Shown here one piece after another: positions 5,733 to 9,553 of a stretch of 9,553 nt of DNA. The notes below the pieces were generated by a model. It did not search any database. It saw only the letters and a list, made by a program, of their open reading frames with translations, and was not told where the DNA came from. This stretch comes from Saprospiraceae bacterium (lineage in GTDB: Bacteria > Bacteroidota > Bacteroidia > Chitinophagales > Saprospiraceae), in assembly GCA_013361075.1 (NCBI GenBank), contig JABWAJ010000179.1, positions 1 through 9,553 on the forward strand. The letters run 5' to 3'. The number at the start of each line of letters is the position of its first letter. Positions within the stretch are counted from its first letter, which is position 1. Made by a program: the position numbers and the translations under genes.

Positions 5733-8585
5733 ATGACATGTAAGCCGTTTTGTGAAAACATAAAAATTAGCTCCAAGCTGCTGCTCGCCCTGTTCATTGG
5801 CGTCAGCAGCTTTCAGTATTTGGCGTCTGACCTTAGCCGTATGGATGCAGCCGAATGCCAGGTAGAAGATGCAGTGGCATTAATGAAAACCGGAGCTTAC
5901 GAAGAAGCATTGCCGTTGCTGAAAAAAGCCCTTGCTATTTTTGAAAAAACAAAAGCTGATGAGCAATACCTCAACGCATGTAAAAAGCTGGAGGTATGTT
6001 TTTACGAACTGAAGACGCCAAATGGAGAGATCATCCGGTTTTTTAGCGATGCCTTAAAAAAAATTAAAGGATTTAAAAACGAGCAGGTCATTAAAGCTTT
6101 CTTTTATAGTTATATCGCAAGCTATTACTACTTTGATAATAGGGAGCTGGCTATTGCAAATTATGAAGAAGGCCTCCCTATCGCCGAGTCAATAAAAGAC
6201 ACCAACTTATTATCCGCCTACTACAGCAATCTTGGAAGGCTTTATTGGGATACTGGAAACCACGATAGAGGCCTTGTTTTACAATTAAAAGCCGCTCATT
6301 TTTTCACCCTGCAGAAGGATTCGGCCAATTTAGCAACGGTTCTTTATTACATTGGAGACACTTACCGGAATAAAAAAGACTTCATTTCTCTTGATTATTT
6401 CAGACAATCGTTGGGTATAGATCCACTTAATCCCCAGGCCTGGATTCAATATTCAAAAGCTTATCAGGATTTTGGGAATTTGGATAGTGCCTTGATTGTA
6501 CTTGCCGAAGCAAAATCACTTATAGGAAACGATGCCATAGCAAAAGCGGATTTCTATTATCAATACGCTAGACTTTATAAAGATAAAGGAAATATCCCTA
6601 AAGCTGCGTCTACCATAGAATATGCCCTGGCTTTTGCGAAAGAGGGATATGATCCGGATGATGTTGAATTCGCCCGAATACAAAACCTCGCCGGCAAAAT
6701 CTACCTCGCTTCCAACAACCCCGATAAAGCCCTCACCTGGTTTCACAACAACCTCCTTCGTCAAAGCAAAGGGGCTTCAGAAGATATGGACCTCACCCAA
6801 AACCCAGCCTTAGAACAACTCTCGTCCGGCAGCTACTGGGTGCTCGGCAGCTTAGACGGCAAAGGCGAAGCGTTTTACCAAAAATACCTCAAAACCAAAG
6901 ACAAAAAACACCTCGAATACGCCCTTGCTGCTTTCAAGCTCGCCCTCAGCTACGGCGAAAACATGCGCCTCTCCTACGGCCACGAATCCTCGAAAACCGA
7001 TTTGTACGAATACCTGAACCCGGCAGTAGAAGGAGGCATCAAGGCCGCAATGGCCATGGCATCGGAAACCGGAAATCCTACCTGGCACGAAACCGCATTC
7101 GCCTTTGCTGAGCGCGTAAAAGCAGCCGTCATGGCAGAAGCACTTTATGGCAAAGACCTCATTAAACAACTCATTCCCGATAGCTTGCTTGACCAAAAAA
7201 ACGACCTGCAGGAACGCATTGCAGCGCTGGAAATTCAATTGCAGTCGGAACCCGATTCCGCCTACCAGGATACCTTGCTGGAAACAAAGCTGCTGCTCAC
7301 CAAATTTGAAAACGAGCTTGAAACAAATTACCCGCGGTACAAAACCCTGAAATACGGCTTTCAAAAAACAGTGGACCTGGTCAAAATCCGCGAACAGCTT
7401 GCCGAAGATGCCCTGCTGGTCGAGTACTTCAAAGGAGATGCCACTTTGTACACGTTCGCACTTTCAAAAACAACTTTTAAAGCCTATACCACGCCCATCA
7501 CCGATGATTTCGAGGCCACCCTGCTGCAATACCGCCGTGCGCTCAGCGATTGGCACTACATCCGGGACTCCGGTAAATTAGCGGAGCAGGATTTTATCAC
7601 CACCGCCCCGAAACTCTACCAATGGCTGCTGGCCCGGCCTTTAGCAGAATTTGGGGCCAAAAGCCTGGTCATTGTGCCGGACGGGGCACTCGGACTCATC
7701 TCTTTTGACGCTTTACTGACGGCACCGTTCCAATCCGACTGGACCGACCCCGCCATCCCTTACCTGATCAAAAAGTACCCGATCAGCTACGACTGGTCGG
7801 CAGGGGCAATGGTTTCCCGAACCCGGAAAGCACCGCAAACGGAATACCATTTTGGGGGCTTTGGCACCCAATACGAAGACGACCCCCAACCCATAGCCAT
7901 GCGGAGCGATCTGGGCCCGCTGCCTAATGCCGACGATGAGGTCCGGGACATTGACGCCCTGCTGGATGGTGCCTCGTGGCTGAACGCGGAGGCAACTAAG
8001 GATCGGTTCTTAAATTACGCGCCACAATGCGGCATCCTCCACATTGCCACCCATGGTATTTTGGATGAAGAAGACCCCATGCAATCGCATCTGGTGTTTA
8101 ACAAAACCGGCGACGGGGGCGAAAACCGACTGTTTGCTTCGGAACTGTACAACATGGACCTGCATGCCCAAATGGCCGTGTTGAGCGCCTGCAATACGGC
8201 TTCCGGCAAAGTAGCGGCCGGTGAAGGCAACATGAGCATCGCCAGGGCTTTCGCCTACGCCGGGTGCCCAACCCTGGTCAGCAATCTATGGAGCGCCAAT
8301 GATCTGGCTTCCGCCAAACTTATGGCACTTTTTTACCGACACCTGAAAGCGGGCGTGCCGGTAGATGAAGCGCTACGGGCTGCCAAACTGAGTTATCTGG
8401 AAACTGAACCGGGTTCGGTTTCTCTGCCTTATTACTGGGCAAGTTTTATGGTGGTGGGCGAGCCGGCTGCCTTGTTATTCCCGTCATTTAACCGGTGGTT
8501 GCTGGCTGGCGGATTGTTGCTTGGAGTGGGTTTGCTGTACTTTTTGTTTAAACGATTTGTTAAAAGTTTAACGGCTCAAAAATAA
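5733..8585 (+). CDS. Membrane-anchored TPR-CHAT caspase-like peptidase
   Basis: This 950-residue protein belongs to the CHAT (caspase HetF-associated with TPRs) peptidases of the caspase/separase clan, which use a His-Cys dyad. The ATG at 5733 was chosen; a TTG one codon earlier is possible. Residues 16-31 are hydrophobic, either an uncleaved anchor or a signal peptide. About 45-345 holds TPR repeats (for example GAYEEALPLLKKALAIF near the start, later GNLDSALIVL and GNIPKAASTIEYAL). About 484-530 is a charged helical, coiled-coil-like segment. The CHAT domain spans about 600-910: FGGFG near 707, catalytic His774 in HIATHG, catalytic Cys820 in LSACNT, then GEGNMSIARAFAYAG and PYYWASFMVVGE. 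Both dyad residues are intact, so it should be active. Residues 922-939 are a transmembrane segment followed by a basic tail (Lys940, Arg941, Lys944, Lys950). If the positive tail is cytoplasmic, the TPR and CHAT parts face the periplasm. It starts 21 bases after paralogue B. GC rises sharply near residue 310. Its substrate is unknown. Confidence 0.9.
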   Translation: MTCKPFCENIKISSKLLLALFIGVSSFQYLASDLSRMDAAECQVEDAVALMKTGAYEEALPLLKKALAIFEKTKADEQYLNACKKLEVCFYELKTPNGEIIRFFSDALKKIKGFKNEQVIKAFFYSYIASYYYFDNRELAIANYEEGLPIAESIKDTNLLSAYYSNLGRLYWDTGNHDRGLVLQLKAAHFFTLQKDSANLATVLYYIGDTYRNKKDFISLDYFRQSLGIDPLNPQAWIQYSKAYQDFGNLDSALIVLAEAKSLIGNDAIAKADFYYQYARLYKDKGNIPKAASTIEYALAFAKEGYDPDDVEFARIQNLAGKIYLASNNPDKALTWFHNNLLRQSKGASEDMDLTQNPALEQLSSGSYWVLGSLDGKGEAFYQKYLKTKDKKHLEYALAAFKLALSYGENMRLSYGHESSKTDLYEYLNPAVEGGIKAAMAMASETGNPTWHETAFAFAERVKAAVMAEALYGKDLIKQLIPDSLLDQKNDLQERIAALEIQLQSEPDSAYQDTLLETKLLLTKFENELETNYPRYKTLKYGFQKTVDLVKIREQLAEDALLVEYFKGDATLYTFALSKTTFKAYTTPITDDFEATLLQYRRALSDWHYIRDSGKLAEQDFITTAPKLYQWLLARPLAEFGAKSLVIVPDGALGLISFDALLTAPFQSDWTDPAIPYLIKKYPISYDWSAGAMVSRTRKAPQTEYHFGGFGTQYEDDPQPIAMRSDLGPLPNADDEVRDIDALLDGASWLNAEATKDRFLNYAPQCGILHIATHGILDEEDPMQSHLVFNKTGDGGENRLFASELYNMDLHAQMAVLSACNTASGKVAAGEGNMSIARAFAYAGCPTLVSNLWSANDLASAKLMALFYRHLKAGVPVDEALRAAKLSYLETEPGSVSLPYYWASFMVVGEPAALLFPSFNRWLLAGGLLLGVGLLYFLFKRFVKSLTAQK

Positions 8586-8670
8586 TTGCATTACCCACAC
8601 AATAGTATCCTGTTTCCCACGCGTTGATGTAACAATTCTTTATTTTCAATATTAACCTAAAAAAATCAAA
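8586..8670 (+). promoter_or_regulatory. Gap before the 8671 gene: weak hairpin and weak promoter-like element
   Basis: Right at the CHAT stop, AATTG-ca-TTAC (8584-8594) can pair with GTAACAATT (8629-8637) across a 34-base loop, followed by a T-rich run; this is a poor terminator. TATTTTCA at 8641-8648 partly matches TAnnTTTG, with a TTG at 8624-8626 at shorter than usual spacing. The leader before the ATG (aacctaaaaaaatcaaa) is A-rich, as is normal in Bacteroidota. Whether the downstream gene has its own promoter is open. Confidence 0.2.
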
Positions 8671-9303
8671 ATGAAAAAAATCATTGCTGTTGCAGGGTTT
8701 GCCTGCCTCTCCTTTTTTGCTTTTGCTCAAAAAGCAGCCATCGTCAATTTTACCCTTAATTTTCCGGTTAGCCTCGACTTCGAACTCTGGGGCGATAGCA
8801 CGCATGTGTTTCAATACGAAAATGCCGCCAAAGAACGGGTCTATATCCGAACGGTAGATACCCTGTTCAGCTATGCCCAACAGGAAATTGGACGCGCACT
8901 ACACCTCGATCTGGAGAAAAAAAGCGTTGACGCGAAAGTAAAAATGACCAGTATTGGAAAGATTACAGGTTTTCCCAATGAAAAAATTAAAGATGCCGTC
9001 GCTGCCGGGAAATACGACAAATTCGTACAAGTTGAGGTGATGGGCCTTTCGGGCGGCGCTACCACGACCGTTTCTGTGGGGCCTTTTTCCAAGCGGAAAC
9101 AGAAAGTGGATATGATTGTGGAAGTTACGGTTTACGATAAAAAAGGAAAGGAAATTGACCGCTACAAAAAAAGAACCCAGATGGACGAAGTCAAAAAAAC
9201 AGTCTCCGTTTATGGGTTTAGCAAAGAAATTTCGCTCAGTGGAAACGAACTGGTCGCCCTTTTTGAAGAAGCCCTGGACAATGCCCTGAAAAACAAAAAA
9301 TAG
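8671..9303 (+). CDS. Exported protein of unknown function, 210 residues
   Basis: I do not recognise this family. The ATG at 8671 opens a clear signal peptide (MKKIIAVAGF, then CLSFFAFA, likely cleavage after Ala19 before Gln20). There is no good lipobox: the only Cys (Cys12) lies inside the hydrophobic core. The mature protein is Lys-rich, about 190 residues, with alternating alpha/beta character. Visible segments are FPVSLDFELWGD (31-42), a helix with TLFSYAQQEIGRALHLDLEKK (64-84), KMTSIGKITGFP (91-102), KYDKFVQVEVMG (114-125), VDMIVEVTVYDKKGKEIDRYKKR (146-168) and a C-terminal helix ELVALFEEALDNALKNKK. The order of helix, exposed strand and a closing strand with D-x-x-GKE loosely recalls small periplasmic alpha/beta proteins of the LpoB/CsgG type, but that is only an impression. 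It lies 85 bases after the CHAT gene and ends at a strong terminator, so it may be the last gene of the group. Confidence 0.8.
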   Translation: MKKIIAVAGFACLSFFAFAQKAAIVNFTLNFPVSLDFELWGDSTHVFQYENAAKERVYIRTVDTLFSYAQQEIGRALHLDLEKKSVDAKVKMTSIGKITGFPNEKIKDAVAAGKYDKFVQVEVMGLSGGATTTVSVGPFSKRKQKVDMIVEVTVYDKKGKEIDRYKKRTQMDEVKKTVSVYGFSKEISLSGNELVALFEEALDNALKNKK

Positions 9304-9333
9304 TAACCAAGCGCCTGAAACTCTTTTTGACCC

Positions 9334-9379
9334 CGGGAGCCTCCGTAAAATCAGATATGCGGAGGCTCCCGAAGTTTTT
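9334..9379 (+). terminator. Rho-independent terminator after the 8671-9303 gene
   Basis: CGGGAGCCTCCG (9334-9345) and CGGAGGCTCCCG (9360-9371) form a perfect 12-bp GC-rich stem with a 14-base loop, followed by five T at 9375-9379. The minus strand has no T tract after the stem, so it should act mainly on plus-strand transcripts. It marks the 3' end of the plus-strand group before the convergent gene. Confidence 0.85.
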
Positions 9380-9424
9380 ATTCCTGATGCCGGGAGGGCC
9401 GGGTTTGCTTAAACGCATCAAAAT

Positions 9425-9553
9425 TTAGGGCATTAGCTTAATCACCTTCCCAAATCCGAAGGTGGCGCCTTCCTCTGTTTTCATCACCACAAAATACATT
9501 CCTGACGGCAACCCGCTTACGTCTAATTTTTCTGTAAAAGGCAACCTTTGAAG
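9425..9553 (-). CDS. C-terminal end of a T9SS-secreted protein (partial)
   Basis: On the minus strand a frame enters from the right edge and ends at a TAA (9427-9425), giving 42 residues. The sequence LDVSGLPSGMYFVVMKTEEG, then a short Gly/Phe stretch and KVIKL, is the hallmark end of a type A T9SS C-terminal sorting domain: an L-s-x-LPSGMYFV strand, a turn, and a final K-V-x-K strand. Such domains direct export across the outer membrane and are removed by the PorU sortase; the cargo lies outside the window. It shows that this genome uses T9SS, which makes the absence of such a domain in the plus-strand exported proteins meaningful. It is convergent with the upstream group. Confidence 0.85.
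   Translation of the reverse strand, partial: LQRLPFTEKLDVSGLPSGMYFVVMKTEEGATFGFGKVIKLMP

Larger units (their letters stand above)
4058..6660. other. AT-rich block spanning paralogue B and the TPR half of the CHAT gene
   Basis: Hand counts of 360-base samples give 131 G+C at 4861-5220 (36%) and 135 at 6061-6420 (37.5%). The flanks give 167 at 3421-3780 (46%) and 213 at 7621-7980 (59%). The left limit is near the end of paralogue A. The right limit, near 6660, falls inside the CHAT gene at about residue 310, where third codon positions turn from A/T to C/G. No flanking repeats or integrase were found. Confidence 0.55.

Noticed and set aside
5708..5743. Tiny frame with ATGA overlap at the stop of paralogue B, encoding MNLNNSCFDDM
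   Set aside because: Eleven codons, overlapping the CHAT start. It could assist translational coupling but has no other support as a gene.
6852..7364. 170-codon minus-strand frame opposite the CHAT gene
   Set aside because: It is antisense to a clear TPR-CHAT coding region with higher GC, where long antisense frames arise by codon bias; the product is Phe/Val/Gly-rich without domain features.
5733..8585. Craspase-type (CRISPR type III-E) TPR-CHAT or gasdermin-activating protease
   Set aside because: No CRISPR array, Cas7-11-like gene or gasdermin-like protein is in the window, and this protein carries an N-terminal export or anchor segment and a C-terminal membrane segment.
8560..8880. 106-codon minus-strand frame across the gap between the CHAT gene and the 8671 gene
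   Set aside because: It is antisense to the start and signal peptide of a well-supported gene and shows no own leader or recognisable domain.
9384..9424. Possible terminator for the minus-strand T9SS gene (short GATGC/GCATC arms)
   Set aside because: The arms are only 5 bp, the enclosed sequence pairs poorly, and no T tract follows on the minus strand.

Overview
The window reads as chromosomal DNA of a member of the Bacteroidota, probably Saprospiria- or Cytophagia-like (the class is inference). Three things support the phylum. Start codons are preceded by A-rich leaders without Shine-Dalgarno sequences. A TAnnTTTG-type promoter element stands before the central gene group. The right edge carries a type IX secretion (T9SS) C-terminal sorting domain. 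No RNA gene, CRISPR array, insertion sequence or phage gene was seen.

Layout. Positions 1-301 are essentially non-coding: a possible 11-codon start of a divergent minus-strand gene at the very edge, and an inverted repeat around an A/T-rich palindrome at 109-145. At 302-2365 lies a 687-residue exported multidomain protein: a Cys-rich N-terminus, a carbohydrate-binding-like jelly roll, a PKD-like domain and a beta-rich C-terminal domain. A strong hairpin terminator (2410-2443) and a new promoter element (2478-2485) separate it from three plus-strand genes, 2513-4057, 4134-5711 and 5733-8585. The first two are full-length paralogues. Both are exported, both have a C-terminal DUF11/DUF7619-like domain with a CPC motif, and both end in a Cys-containing basic tail. 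The third is a 950-residue TPR-CHAT (caspase-like) peptidase with an N-terminal export or anchor segment and a C-terminal membrane segment. A 210-residue exported protein of unknown function follows (8671-9303) and ends at a perfect 12-bp hairpin terminator (9334-9379). A convergent minus-strand gene enters from the right; only its last 42 residues, a T9SS sorting domain, are visible.

How the genes may work together (inference). The short gaps suggest that the two paralogues and the CHAT peptidase are co-transcribed, which would make a cell-envelope module: two related exported substrates or sensors and a membrane-tethered caspase-like protease facing the same compartment. Base composition is uneven. 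From about 4060 to about 6660, covering the second paralogue and the TPR part of the CHAT gene, the DNA is clearly AT-richer (about 36-38% GC in counted 360-base samples). The first paralogue is about 46% and the CHAT domain about 59%. The CHAT gene therefore looks like a mosaic with a break near residue 310.
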